Counted from the stretch's first letter, positions 55,354-64,000 are shown. The stretch: DNA of 64,000 nt from Pectobacterium aquaticum (GCF_003382565.3 NZ_CP086253.1:744001-808000), one strand, 5' to 3'. Notes: a model not told the origin generated them from the letters alone. Made by a program: numbers and translations.

Positions 55354-56226
55354 ATGCGTGCAAAATGCTTTCCCTATCTTGTGCTGTTGCCGACGCTGGG
55401 TTTTTTGCTTGCCTTCACCTATTTCCCTCTGTTGCGCTCGGTTATCGATAGCCTGTATGACACTCGGCTGAATGCCGATACGCCGCTGTTCGTCGGGATG
55501 GATAATTTTGTGCGTCTGGTACAGGACGCCGTGTTTTGGCAAGCCTTGCTGAACAACGTGCTGTATATCCTGATGACGGTGGTGCCCGGTGTCCTGCTGG
55601 CGCTGTTGTTGGCGGTGCTGCTGTGGGAAAACACGCGCGTTAACCGCTGGCTGCGCACTGCTTTCTTCTTTCCGATGATTATTCCGCTGGTGAGCGCCGC
55701 GACGCTGTGGTTGTTCATCTTTATGCCGGGACTGGGGCTGCTGGATTACTATCTGGCGAAAGTGTTCGGCCCGATGAACAACAACTATCTCGGCATGAGT
55801 GACAGCGCGCTGGTGGCGGTGAGCGTCATTGGTATCTGGAAATTCGCTGGCTACTACATGCTGTTTTTTCTTGCCGGCCTGCAAGCCGTTTCCGCCTCCG
55901 CACGCGAGGCGGCGCTGATGGAAGGAGCTTCCCGGCGTCAGGTATTTTTCTACGTCACGCTGCCGCTGCTGCGGCCAACCATCGCCTTTGTGGTCACCAT
56001 CGCTTTTATCTACGCCATTACCCAGATCGACCACGTTGCCGTCATGACACGCGGCGGGCCGAATAACGCGACGACCGTGCTGCTCTATTACATCCAGGAT
56101 CTGGCGAATGACACGCACGATCTGGGCAAAGCCTCTGCGGCCACCTTCCTGACGCTGGCGATGCTGTTCGCCTTTTCCATTATGAATCTGAAAGTGCTGG
56201 AGAAAGGGGCGCACTATGAACGTTGA
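55354..56226 (+). CDS. ABC sugar-type permease, UgpA-like
   Basis: 290 residues with six membrane helices and the permease loop EAALMEGASRRQVFFYVTLPLLRP (EAA motif, about 188-211). First permease of a carbohydrate (CUT1) or glycerol-phosphate-type importer. It leads the plus-strand operon permease-permease-phosphodiesterase-ATPase-binding protein and overlaps the next gene by 11 bp. Substrate is discussed with the phosphodiesterase. Start is the ATG at 55354 with only a weak upstream purine stretch; no upstream promoter or operator was recognised. Confidence 0.92.
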   Translation: MRAKCFPYLVLLPTLGFLLAFTYFPLLRSVIDSLYDTRLNADTPLFVGMDNFVRLVQDAVFWQALLNNVLYILMTVVPGVLLALLLAVLLWENTRVNRWLRTAFFFPMIIPLVSAATLWLFIFMPGLGLLDYYLAKVFGPMNNNYLGMSDSALVAVSVIGIWKFAGYYMLFFLAGLQAVSASAREAALMEGASRRQVFFYVTLPLLRPTIAFVVTIAFIYAITQIDHVAVMTRGGPNNATTVLLYYIQDLANDTHDLGKASAATFLTLAMLFAFSIMNLKVLEKGAHYER

Positions 56227-57136
56227 AAATCCGAGCGTTGATCACCCGAATGTTGAGAACTTAAGCGTTAACGTTCGGCATGTTGCAAACCGCCGCGTTG
56301 CCAATCGCCATCCGCTGCGCGTCACGACGCGGTTCACACTGCCGCTGCTGCTGATTTGCGCCGCGCTACTGTGGGTCAGCCCGTTTATCTGGATGCTGTC
56401 TGCTTCCGTCAGCACCAGCAGCTTTGGCGTAGACATGGCCTCGCTGCTGCCGCGTCTCCCGCTGACGCTCGATAACTTCCGCGACGCGTGGGACAGCGCC
56501 GACTGGCTACGGCTTTACACCAATACGCTTTTCTTTGCGGTCGGCACGTTTCTGGTACAGCTGGTGACGATCACCACGGCGGGCTACATCTTTGCCTATC
56601 ACGAGTTCCGCGGCAAAACGCTGCTGTTCTACCTGCTGCTGATTCAAATGATGATCATGCCCGTCGTCATGATGGTGCCGAACATGATGACGCTCAAACA
56701 GCTCGGCCTGCTCAATACGCTGACCGGCGTAATGATGCCGTATTTCGCCTCGGCGTTTGGCGTGTTCCTGATGCGTCAGGCGTTTCTCAATATCGCCAAA
56801 GAGATCGAAGAAGCTGCGTTGATGGAAGGCTGTCGCTGGTGGCAAGTGGTGTTTCACGTCCTGATTCCGATGACCTGGCCGTCGATTCTGGCCTTCGCCA
56901 CGGTCAGCATTACCTACCACTGGAACGAATATCTCTGGCCGCTGATGGTGCTCAACGATCCCGACAAACAGGTGCTGACCATCGGGCTGGTGTCGTTTGC
57001 GATGGGCGCAGAGTCCGGCGGGCAGTGGGGATTGATCTGCGCGGGCACGCTGCTGGTGTGCTTGCCGCTGATGGTGGCTTTTGTGGTGTTCCAGAAGCAG
57101 TTCCTGAGCAGCTTCGGCTTCTCGGGCATTAAGTGA
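56216..57136 (+). CDS. ABC sugar-type permease, UgpE-like
   Basis: 306 residues. Extra hydrophilic N-terminus of about 35 residues with repeated Asn-Val units (NVENPSV ... NVENLSVNVRHVANRR), then six membrane helices and the EAALMEGCRWWQVVFHVLIPMT loop. Second CUT1 permease. It follows the first permease with an 11-bp overlap and forms the transport channel with it. The Asn/Val-rich N-terminus looks like a recent short tandem expansion. Confidence 0.92.
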   Translation: MNVENPSVDHPNVENLSVNVRHVANRRVANRHPLRVTTRFTLPLLLICAALLWVSPFIWMLSASVSTSSFGVDMASLLPRLPLTLDNFRDAWDSADWLRLYTNTLFFAVGTFLVQLVTITTAGYIFAYHEFRGKTLLFYLLLIQMMIMPVVMMVPNMMTLKQLGLLNTLTGVMMPYFASAFGVFLMRQAFLNIAKEIEEAALMEGCRWWQVVFHVLIPMTWPSILAFATVSITYHWNEYLWPLMVLNDPDKQVLTIGLVSFAMGAESGGQWGLICAGTLLVCLPLMVAFVVFQKQFLSSFGFSGIK

Positions 57137-57186
57137 ATCGCTAATGGGTTAATGCGGGTAATACCGGTTACTTAAGCCCGTTGTTA

Positions 57187-57240
57187 GGGGAAACACAGGG
57201 GGAGGTGCCCGCAGGGATGCCTCACCCCTGTGGTCGCCCC
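57187..57240. repeat. 54-bp imperfect palindrome, candidate interspersed repeat
   Basis: GGGG-AAA-CACAGGGG...CCCCTGTG-GTCG-CCCC with inner AGG/CCT: a long GC-rich palindrome between the second permease and the phosphodiesterase genes. Design resembles REP/BIME-like mobile palindromes. If transcribed it makes a strong hairpin in the operon. Confidence 0.6.
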
Positions 57241-57305
57241 GTGTATCTCGATCCTTAAACGATCGGCGTTCACCAACGGGCGAAATAACGAGAGAGGTGG
57301 TTATT

Positions 57306-58130
57306 ATGTTGCTGGCACAGATTTCCGATCTGCATTTTCGCAGTGAGGGGCGCAAGCTCTATGAATTTATTGATATTAACGGTGAAAACGCCAAGGTCAT
57401 TAACCAGCTAAACGCGCTGAACGAGCGGCCGGACGCGGTGGTGATTAGCGGCGACATCGTCAACTGCGGAAGCCCGCAGGAGTATCAGGTGGCACAGCGC
57501 GTGTTACAGATGCTGGATTACCCGATGTACGTGATTCCGGGCAATCATGATGACAAGCAGCATTTCCTCAACGCGATGCGCCCGCTTTGCCCGCAGTTAG
57601 GCGATGATCCCGAGAATATCCGCTATGCGGTGGATGACTTCCCGATGCGGCTTCTGTTCATCGACACCAGTCTGGCTGGACAGGCGAAAGGCTGGCTGAC
57701 GCCATCCACGCTGGGTTGGTTGGAACAGCAATTGCAGGATCACTCAACGCGCGAAACGGCGATCTTCATGCACCATCCACCGCTCCCGCTGGGATCGGCG
57801 CACATGGATCGGATCGCCTGCGAAAATGGGAGCGAGCTGCTGACGCTGATCGAACGTTTCCCGCAGCTTACGCGGATCTTCTGCGGCCATACGCACCGCC
57901 TGATTATGACGCAGCATCGGCAGGCGATTATTGCCACGGTGCCGGGGACCGTCCATCAGGTACCGTATTTCTACTATGACGATACGTCGTACTACAACCT
58001 GGAACCTGCCAGCGTAGTCATGCACCGCTATGTGCCGGTAACCGGGCTGGTGAGCTACAGCCAGTCGATCGCGTCGTACCCCGGGCCTTACCTCTACGAT
58101 CCGCGTATCAGCTGTCCGGTGGATGCCTAA
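57306..58130 (+). CDS. gpdQ: Glycerophosphodiesterase-type metallophosphoesterase (GpdQ-like)
   Basis: 274 residues from MLLAQISDLHFRSEGRKLYE at 57306. Binuclear metal phosphodiesterase; ligands in DLHF, GDIVN, GNHDD, HHPPLP and GHTH. Close to Enterobacter GpdQ, which hydrolyses glycerophosphodiesters. It lies inside the importer operon between permease and ATPase genes, and its stop shares one base with the ATPase start (TAATG). The location suggests the imported compound contains a phosphodiester. It is cytoplasmic (no signal peptide), so hydrolysis would follow uptake. Confidence 0.92.
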   Translation: MLLAQISDLHFRSEGRKLYEFIDINGENAKVINQLNALNERPDAVVISGDIVNCGSPQEYQVAQRVLQMLDYPMYVIPGNHDDKQHFLNAMRPLCPQLGDDPENIRYAVDDFPMRLLFIDTSLAGQAKGWLTPSTLGWLEQQLQDHSTRETAIFMHHPPLPLGSAHMDRIACENGSELLTLIERFPQLTRIFCGHTHRLIMTQHRQAIIATVPGTVHQVPYFYYDDTSYYNLEPASVVMHRYVPVTGLVSYSQSIASYPGPYLYDPRISCPVDA

Positions 58131-59218
58131 TGGCCGTGATTCAGTTACGTAATATCAGTAAACGCTTCGAGCACATGCAGGCTCTGGCGTCGCTGTCGCT
58201 GGATATCGCTGACGGTGAGTTTCTGGTGCTGGTCGGGCCGTCCGGCTGCGGCAAAAGTACGCTGCTACGTATGCTGGCCGGTCTGGAAGACGTGAGCGAT
58301 GGGCAGATCCTGCTGGGTGACGATGACATTACGACGTGGAGCCCGAAGCAGCGCAATTTCTCGATGATCTTCCAGAACTACGCGCTGTTTCCGCACCTGA
58401 CCGTCGAGCAAAACATCACTTTCGGGATGCGGATGCGCGGTGAGCCGAAAGCGGAGTATCCACAGCGCGTGCAGCGCGTTGCCAGCCTGCTCCAGCTTGA
58501 GCCATTACTCAAACGCAAACCGGGAAAACTGTCCGGTGGTCAGCGTCAACGCGTAGCAATGGCGCGGGCGATCGTGCGCGATCCGTGCTTGTTTTTGATG
58601 GATGAGCCGCTGTCGAATCTGGATGCCCGTCTGCGCAGCGATGTGCGGGACGGCATTATGGATCTGCATCGGCAGTTGAAAACAACCACCGTTTACGTCA
58701 CGCACGATCAGATTGAGGCGATGACGATGGCGGACAGAATCGCCGTACTGGATCGCGGCGTGCTGCAACAGGTTGGCACGCCGGAACAGCTGTATTCGCA
58801 CCCCGCAAATGTCTTTGTCGCCGGATTTATCGGCACGCCCGCGATGAATATGGTGACGCTGCCTTGTGCTGATGGGCAGGCATTTCTACAGGCATTGCCT
58901 GTGGCGCTGCCCGTCAGTGAAGAAACGCGTTCATTAACCCGTGTGCTGCTCGGGATTCGCCCTGAGCACATTACCGAACACGCCGCGTCAGACGGCGATT
59001 TGTCATTGTCGGGAATAGTGAAACAACGGGAGCTGTTTGGCGCGGAGTATCTGATTCATGTGGATACGCCGTTGGGAAATATTCGCTACCGTCGGCCAAA
59101 TCGCGATGGCGTGCCGGATGTCGGCGCATCCATTGTGCTTCATTTTTCACCGCAGGATTGTCATTGGTTTTCCGGGCAAACCGCCCGTAATTTATCCCAG
59201 GAGAAAAGAAATGCGTAA
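58130..59218 (+). CDS. ABC importer ATPase, UgpC/MalK-like
   Basis: 362 residues. Walker A GPSGCGKST, Q-loop, signature LSGGQRQRVAMARA, Walker B CLFLMDEPLSNLD and H-loop THDQ, followed by a C-terminal regulatory (TOBE) domain from about 235. Energises the two permeases. Overlaps the binding-protein gene by 8 bp. Confidence 0.95.
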   Translation: MAVIQLRNISKRFEHMQALASLSLDIADGEFLVLVGPSGCGKSTLLRMLAGLEDVSDGQILLGDDDITTWSPKQRNFSMIFQNYALFPHLTVEQNITFGMRMRGEPKAEYPQRVQRVASLLQLEPLLKRKPGKLSGGQRQRVAMARAIVRDPCLFLMDEPLSNLDARLRSDVRDGIMDLHRQLKTTTVYVTHDQIEAMTMADRIAVLDRGVLQQVGTPEQLYSHPANVFVAGFIGTPAMNMVTLPCADGQAFLQALPVALPVSEETRSLTRVLLGIRPEHITEHAASDGDLSLSGIVKQRELFGAEYLIHVDTPLGNIRYRRPNRDGVPDVGASIVLHFSPQDCHWFSGQTARNLSQEKRNA

Positions 59219-60518
59219 GCCCCGTATGATGGCGTTGGCGATAGCCTTGCTGATGTCTGGCCCCGCGCTGGCGAAAGAGAGTATCGATTTTATGTTTCCC
59301 GCGCCGGTTGATGGCAAGCTGACGATGGAAATGACACGCATCATCAAAGAGTACAACCAATCGCAGGATCAGGTTGAAGTGCGTGGGATCTTCACCGGCA
59401 ATTACGATACGACCAAAGTGAAAGCGGAAGCGGCCGCCAAAGCGGGCGATCCTCCGGCGCTGGTGATTATGTCGGCAAACTTCACCGCCGATCTAGTCAT
59501 AAAAGATGAAATCCTGCCGATGGACGAGCTGTTCAAATACGGTAATGAAAAAGCCACGCCTTTCCTTACCAAAAACTTCTGGCCTGCGCTGCATCAGAAC
59601 GCGCAGGTGATGGGCGTGACTTATGCGATCCCGTTCCACAACTCGACGCCGATCCTCTATTACAACGAAGACATGCTGAAGAAGGCGGGCTTTAACGAAC
59701 CGCCGAAAAACTGGGATGAAGTGATTGCGGTCGCGAAGAAACTGACCGACCCAGCGAAAGGACAGTGGGGCATCATGATTCCGTCCACGAACGATGACTA
59801 CGGCGGCTGGCTGCTGTCTGCGCTGACGCGTGCCAACGGCGGGGCGTATTACAATGCTGACTACCCGGGCGAAGTGTATTACAACACCGCATCGACCAAA
59901 GGCGCGCTCCAGTTCTGGCGCGACTTAGTGTACCGCGACAAAGTGATGCCCGCTGGCGTGCTGAATTCCAAACAGATCAGCGCCGCGTTTTTCTCCGGCA
60001 AGCTGGGCATGACGATGCTGAGCACCGGCGCGCTGGGCTTTATGCGGGAAAATACCAAAGATTTCCAGCTTGGCGTGGCGATGATGCCGGAAAAAGAGCG
60101 TCGTGGCGTGACCATCGGCGGGGCCAGTCTGGTGAGCTTCAAAGGGATTTCTGAAGATCAGAAGAAAGCAGCCTGGCAGTTTATGAACTATCTGGTCAGC
60201 CCGGAAGTCAGCGGCAACTGGAGCCGTTTTACCGGCTACTTCGCTCCGCGCATGGCGGCCTACGATCTGCCGGAAATGAAAGACTATCTGGCGAAAGATC
60301 CGCGTGCGGCCATTGCGCTTTCACAGCTGCAATATGCCCATCCGTGGTACGCCACCTATGAAACGGTCGCGGTACGCAAAGCGATGGAAAATCAGCTGGC
60401 GGCGCTGTTAAACGATCCGGCGAAAAAAGTTGAGGATGCTGCCGCTGCCGCACAAAAAGAAGCGGATGGCATCATGAAGCCTTACGTGGATAAAACCGCG
60501 CTGCGGAACGTGAAATAG
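59211..60518 (+). CDS. ABC importer substrate-binding protein
   Basis: 435 residues from MRKPRMMALAIALLMSGPAL at 59211, a Sec signal peptide cleaved after ALA. Extracellular solute-binding family 1 (UgpB/MalE-like) with YAIPFHNSTPILYYNEDMLKKAGF. Periplasmic receptor of the importer. The start lies in the ATPase stop region; longer in-frame extension upstream is not coding. Ligand unknown; UgpB-like features fit glycerophosphodiesters or oligosaccharides. Confidence 0.94.
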   Translation: MRKPRMMALAIALLMSGPALAKESIDFMFPAPVDGKLTMEMTRIIKEYNQSQDQVEVRGIFTGNYDTTKVKAEAAAKAGDPPALVIMSANFTADLVIKDEILPMDELFKYGNEKATPFLTKNFWPALHQNAQVMGVTYAIPFHNSTPILYYNEDMLKKAGFNEPPKNWDEVIAVAKKLTDPAKGQWGIMIPSTNDDYGGWLLSALTRANGGAYYNADYPGEVYYNTASTKGALQFWRDLVYRDKVMPAGVLNSKQISAAFFSGKLGMTMLSTGALGFMRENTKDFQLGVAMMPEKERRGVTIGGASLVSFKGISEDQKKAAWQFMNYLVSPEVSGNWSRFTGYFAPRMAAYDLPEMKDYLAKDPRAAIALSQLQYAHPWYATYETVAVRKAMENQLAALLNDPAKKVEDAAAAAQKEADGIMKPYVDKTALRNVK

Positions 60519-60524
60519 TAACAT

Positions 60525-60557
60525 CGCGCCCCATCGGGTTAACACCAACGGGGCGCG
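60525..60557. terminator. Bidirectional hairpin between importer operon and alpha-galactosidase
   Basis: CGCGCCCC, 17-nt loop, GGGGCGCG between convergent genes, without a T-run. Confidence 0.65.
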
Positions 60558-60563
60558 GTAATG

Positions 60564-62708
60564 TTAGTTGCCTGTGCTCTTCATCACCGCGGAAAGCGCG
60601 ACCAGAATGGCGGTTTCTGGCGTCAGGACAGGCAGGGCAAGGCCGGCCTGCATCAGCCAATCACCGGAAACCACGATCGGTTGACGTAACCAAGGCGGGA
60701 GCTCACGCATGGTGCCGCCGCCTTCTCGCACCGTTTTGATTTCTGGGCCGTCCAGCAGTGTGACTTCATAGCGTGCGTCGGGCAGCAGACCGGGGAAGCG
60801 GAGTGTACCCGCCAGCGAATAAGCCGGCATACGCAACTGGGCTACCTGGAAAACGGCGTTCTGCCGATCGTGGCTTACCACGCCGGTGACCTGCACCGTA
60901 TCGTCCGGCATCTCGACCCGCCAGGTGGTGCCGCTGTGCAGCAGCGGGCGCAGCGTTTTGTGCAACTGGATGTAGTGGCGATAGCCTTCCAGCTCGTCGT
61001 CATCGGCCTTCACGGGATCCAGCTCAATGCCCATGTGGCCGAACAGGGCGGTCAGGCCGCGAAAGGCGATGGTATGACGCCGATAGGTGGCGTGGCAGCG
61101 GGCGTGCCCGATGTGTTGCCCCATCACCTCCGGTGGGAAGAAGTAGCTCATGCCGCGCTGGATAGTCTGGCGTTCCAATGCGTCGTTGTTATCCGACACC
61201 CAGAAACGCTGGGTACGCTCCAGCACGCCGTAGTCGATGCGGCCGCCGCCGGAGGCACAGGATTCAAATTCGACATCGGGAAAACGCTGGCGCAGGGTAT
61301 CGAGCAGACGATAGAACTGTCGGGTTTGCGCATCGGCGGCCAGACGCCCTTCATGGCCGGGTTGCACCAGTTCGCGGTTCATATCCCACTTCACATAATC
61401 GATCGGATGCTCACCCAACAGCCAGCTCAGCCGCTCCAGCAGATAAGCGAAGGCCTCGGGCTGGTTTAAATTCAGTACGTACTGGTAGCGGCCCGTTGGC
61501 TGCGCGTAGCCGGGTAATTGCAGCACCCAGTCTGGATGGGCGCGGAACAGGTCGGAATCGGGATTGATCATCTCTGGTTCGACCCAAATGCCGAACTCCA
61601 TCCCCAAGGCTTTGACATGCTCAATCACGGGCATCAGCCCGTTAGGGTACTTTTCCTCGTCCAGATACCAGTCGCCGAGCGCGGCTTGATCGTGGTGACG
61701 TCCACGGAACCAGCCGTCATCGATAATGAAGCGTTCTACGCCGACGTCGGCGGCTTTGCTCGCCATCTGCATGATGTACTCGGGGTCATGATCGAAATAG
61801 ATCCCTTCCCACGTATTGAGGTGTACCGGGCGCGGCTTATCGCCGCTGAATTGGATCAGGGACTGGCGCAAGAAGGTGTGATAGCGCTGGCTCATGCCGT
61901 TTAAACCAGCATCGGAGAAGGCGGCGTAGACCCACGGCGTGGTGAGGGATCCCGACTGCGCCAGCGTGATTTCACCTGGCAGATACAGGGCTTCTGCCTG
62001 TATGACGCGACGGCCATCCGTTTTGATATCGGCACGCAGGCGGTGGTTGCCGCTCCAGCCTAAATGCACGCCCCAGACAGCGCCATGCTGTTCGCTGAAT
62101 GCGGACTCGCCGAGGATAAAGCTGGGGAAATACTCGTGGGAGCTTCTTCCCCGACGGCTTTCCTGAATAAAACCGCCGTGCTGCAACGTGAGGCGGTGGG
62201 TCTGAAACTCGCGCAGCCAGCGGCCGTGAAACGCCATGATGTCGCTCGCCCGTTCTGGGACAGGTAGCGTGACGGCGAGGCGCTGCACTTGCCAGGCATC
62301 CGCACGCAGATTCTCTAGCGTGTGGCGCAGTTGCAGGACGTCGGTCTGCGGATCCAGACGCAGTTCGCTGATCAGTCGAAGCCCAGCCTGTGCATCTTCC
62401 GCCGTGATGGTGAGCGTATTGTCCTGAACGTCAGTCTGCGTCGTCGTGAAGATCGGCGCAGCATCATAGCCTGAATGGTGCCCCTCAATACCCGGCGAAC
62501 CGAACTGACCACGCCCGTATTCCATCGCCAGCGTCAGAGGAAGATCCACATCCAGACGACCATTAGCGACGGGGCGTTGCAGAGAAACGATATCTTCTGG
62601 CGAAAAACCGCGCAGCCGTGGCCCCCAGTAGAGAATTTCTGCCGCAGGGGTGCAGCGTACGATGACATCGCACTGCGCGCTGGTTAATTGAACAATATCA
62701 CGCATCAT
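60564..62708 (-). CDS. Alpha-galactosidase, GH36
   Basis: 714 residues. Retaining alpha-galactosidase of the RafA/MelA-like GH36 type: N-terminal beta-sandwich (to about 290), TIM-barrel (about 295-620), C-terminal beta domain. The nucleophile is Asp442 in YVKWDMNRE, the acid/base Asp506 in WVSDNND; FIIDDGWF and CASGGGRID are also present. No signal peptide, so it acts on imported galactosides. Start at 62708 (ATG-ATG); the ribosome site is poor because AGGAGG there is on the other strand. Two LacI-type operators lie directly upstream. Convergent with the ABC importer operon, with which it probably works. Confidence 0.95.
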   Translation of the reverse strand: MMRDIVQLTSAQCDVIVRCTPAAEILYWGPRLRGFSPEDIVSLQRPVANGRLDVDLPLTLAMEYGRGQFGSPGIEGHHSGYDAAPIFTTTQTDVQDNTLTITAEDAQAGLRLISELRLDPQTDVLQLRHTLENLRADAWQVQRLAVTLPVPERASDIMAFHGRWLREFQTHRLTLQHGGFIQESRRGRSSHEYFPSFILGESAFSEQHGAVWGVHLGWSGNHRLRADIKTDGRRVIQAEALYLPGEITLAQSGSLTTPWVYAAFSDAGLNGMSQRYHTFLRQSLIQFSGDKPRPVHLNTWEGIYFDHDPEYIMQMASKAADVGVERFIIDDGWFRGRHHDQAALGDWYLDEEKYPNGLMPVIEHVKALGMEFGIWVEPEMINPDSDLFRAHPDWVLQLPGYAQPTGRYQYVLNLNQPEAFAYLLERLSWLLGEHPIDYVKWDMNRELVQPGHEGRLAADAQTRQFYRLLDTLRQRFPDVEFESCASGGGRIDYGVLERTQRFWVSDNNDALERQTIQRGMSYFFPPEVMGQHIGHARCHATYRRHTIAFRGLTALFGHMGIELDPVKADDDELEGYRHYIQLHKTLRPLLHSGTTWRVEMPDDTVQVTGVVSHDRQNAVFQVAQLRMPAYSLAGTLRFPGLLPDARYEVTLLDGPEIKTVREGGGTMRELPPWLRQPIVVSGDWLMQAGLALPVLTPETAILVALSAVMKSTGN

Positions 62709-62749
62709 GAGGAGGATTCCAAATTACGAATAGTGGATCTTAGTGAAAA

Positions 62750-62763
62750 CTTAAACGTTTAAG
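62750..62763. promoter_or_regulatory. LacI-family operator 1
   Basis: CTTAAACGTTTAAG, a perfect palindrome with central CG as in LacI/GalR-family operators, 42 bp upstream of the alpha-galactosidase start. Confidence 0.85.
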
Positions 62764-62770
62764 TCATCAA

Positions 62771-62784
62771 CTTAAACGTTTAAG
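62771..62784. promoter_or_regulatory. LacI-family operator 2
   Basis: Identical CTTAAACGTTTAAG copy centred 21 bp (two helical turns) from operator 1, so two dimers could bind one DNA face. Confidence 0.85.
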
Positions 62785-62917
62785 AAATGTGATGTTGTTA
62801 AAATAATCGTTAGAAAATGGAAAAAGGTTGCGATGAGGCTGTGAAGGGCATCTCGCTGACGGTTGGCGTAGCAAACCAACCGATGATTTTATTAAACGTG
62901 GTCGATAACGGAATAGA

Positions 62918-63922
62918 TTAGGCAGGAAAGCTCGTGTTGCCGAGGCGTAATGTTGGCTGCCACAACACCTGCAAGTTTTCTACGGCTTCGCCCGCGATCA
63001 GCGCCTGCATCATACTGGCAATCTGTTCGCCAACCTGCTCGCGAGTTGCCTGTTCGATTGCGGTCACGGTGATGTCGGTCAGGCTGTCTTGCGGCAAGCC
63101 GTCATACATCACTAATGCGATGGGGTGTGAACCGGAAAGCCGCCCCGCCTGCTGCAACGCGGCGACTGCGCCATCGCCGTGGACATTGCCGTCCATCACC
63201 ATCGCGGTGGGTGGTTCAGGCAGCGCCAAAAGGTCGAGCATGGCCTGATAGCCCGCGCGCCGCGTGGGATTCACACAGCGCAGATACGCGTCGTGAAACG
63301 GCAGGCCGTGGTGTTGCAGAGCATCGTGATAGCCCTGACGACGCTGCATGATAAACGCCTGCGGGTGATCTTCGCTTAACATGGCGATACGGCGATGCCC
63401 GAGCGCGATCAGGTGTTCGGTTGCCAACGCCATGCCTGCACGGTTGTCAAAATCGAACCAGGCGTAAGGGTGAGGAAGCTGGCTGCGCCCCAGCGCCAGA
63501 AACGGGACGTTGTTACGTTGCAGTAACGTCAGTCGTGCATCCTGCTCGCATGTATGCGCCACGATCAGCGCGTCGATACGGCGGCTGGCGATCAACCGGG
63601 CGGCACCCTGACAGGCGTCTTGCTCGTCAGCCAGCAGGAGAAAATCGACCTCATGCTGTGCCAGTTTGCGGCTGATCGCGCCAATCATCTCGAAAAAAAT
63701 ATCGTTACTCAGGGAAGAGGCATAGGGATAGACCAGCCCGACGGCGTTGCTTTTGCCCATTTTCAGGCGGCGTGCGTGCGTATTGGGGCGATAGCCAATA
63801 CGTTCCGCTTCCTCCTGAATACGCTGGCGCGTGGCGTCGGAGATATCCCGATGGCCGTTCAGCGCACGACTCACCGCCGCCACGGACAAACCCAGGTTAT
63901 TCGCGATTGTTTTTAAAGACAT
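62918..63922 (-). CDS. LacI-family repressor
   Basis: 334 residues from ATG 63922 behind AGGAG. HTH (MSLKTIANNLGLSVAAVSRALNG) with a hinge helix near 50-56, then a periplasmic-binding-protein-like effector domain. Effector residues suggest a sugar ligand but I cannot name it. It lies upstream of the alpha-galactosidase on the same strand, with the twin operators between them, so it very likely represses that gene. Whether it also controls the importer is unknown: I saw no matching operator upstream of 55354. Confidence 0.93.
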   Translation of the reverse strand: MSLKTIANNLGLSVAAVSRALNGHRDISDATRQRIQEEAERIGYRPNTHARRLKMGKSNAVGLVYPYASSLSNDIFFEMIGAISRKLAQHEVDFLLLADEQDACQGAARLIASRRIDALIVAHTCEQDARLTLLQRNNVPFLALGRSQLPHPYAWFDFDNRAGMALATEHLIALGHRRIAMLSEDHPQAFIMQRRQGYHDALQHHGLPFHDAYLRCVNPTRRAGYQAMLDLLALPEPPTAMVMDGNVHGDGAVAALQQAGRLSGSHPIALVMYDGLPQDSLTDITVTAIEQATREQVGEQIASMMQALIAGEAVENLQVLWQPTLRLGNTSFPA

Positions 63923-64000
63923 CACCCTCTCCTGACGTGCATGCCCGGCGGCGGGGCGTCTAGCGAGAAAACCGAATTATAGCAACCAGCCCTTGGCTTT
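63923..64000. other. Window end upstream of the LacI gene
   Basis: 78 bp with the LacI ribosome site at its start and part of its promoter; nothing else recognisable. Confidence 0.4.

Noticed and set aside
55135..56214. 359-residue minus-strand frame opposite the first permease
   Set aside because: Gln/His/Arg-rich composition typical of antisense frames of membrane-protein genes; runs through the permease and upstream region.
59058..59210. 51-codon N-terminal extension of the binding protein
   Set aside because: It overlaps the ATPase coding sequence in another frame and would bury the clear signal peptide starting at 59211.

Overview
The window looks like a chromosome segment of a soft-rot enterobacterium, most likely Pectobacterium or a close relative. 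Three things suggest this: protein sequences very close to, but distinct from, E. coli; conserved enterobacterial gene orders (initiator tRNA-rimP-nusA-infB-rbfA-truB-rpsO-pnp-nlpI-deaD, deoCABD, gcvTHP, holD-rimI next to rsmC and three tRNA-Leu genes); and a budAB acetoin operon. The genus is an inference from recalled homologues, not from a search.

Layout. 1-8336 is an accessory locus. It holds two nonribosomal peptide synthetase (NRPS) genes, two DUF2589-type proteins, a holin-like plus phage-lysozyme pair with no other phage genes, and a LuxR-type regulator whose receiver lacks the phosphorylatable Asp. 8551-20975 is the core translation/RNA-decay cluster. 21574-28163 carries cptA, yhbW, the anaerobic ubiquinone genes ubiUV and ubiT, yhbS and yhbQ. 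28344-33118 is the deo nucleoside operon behind two perfect CRP sites. 33139-38139 is a wrecked iron-uptake locus: an SbmA/YddA-like ABC protein, a TonB receptor lacking its 5' end and the first codons of a FecI-type sigma gene. An AT-rich islet of small, partly zinc-ribbon proteins sits between the two broken genes. 38373-43605 has a secreted discoidin-like protein, rimI, holD, rsmC, an aldo/keto reductase with divergent LysR gene, and three tandem tRNA-Leu genes. 43746-48890 has a Fur-boxed yjjZ-like gene, budR/budAB and fucO. 49453-54005 is gcvTHP. 54113-55116 is a YafO-like toxin gene coupled to an unfamiliar 199-residue protein. 55354-63922 is a carbohydrate locus: a Ugp-like ABC importer with a GpdQ-type phosphodiesterase inside the operon, a GH36 alpha-galactosidase, and a LacI regulator with two matching palindromic operators.

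How it works together. The core genes are ordinary. The accessory parts each suggest a system: (i) peptide synthesis plus lysis genes and DUF2589 proteins under a LuxR regulator; (ii) replacement of a FecI/FecR/receptor signalling unit by a small-protein islet; (iii) a possible toxin-antitoxin pair with an unusual partner; (iv) uptake and cleavage of a galactosyl and/or phosphodiester-linked glycerol compound, which would suit a plant-tissue lifestyle.
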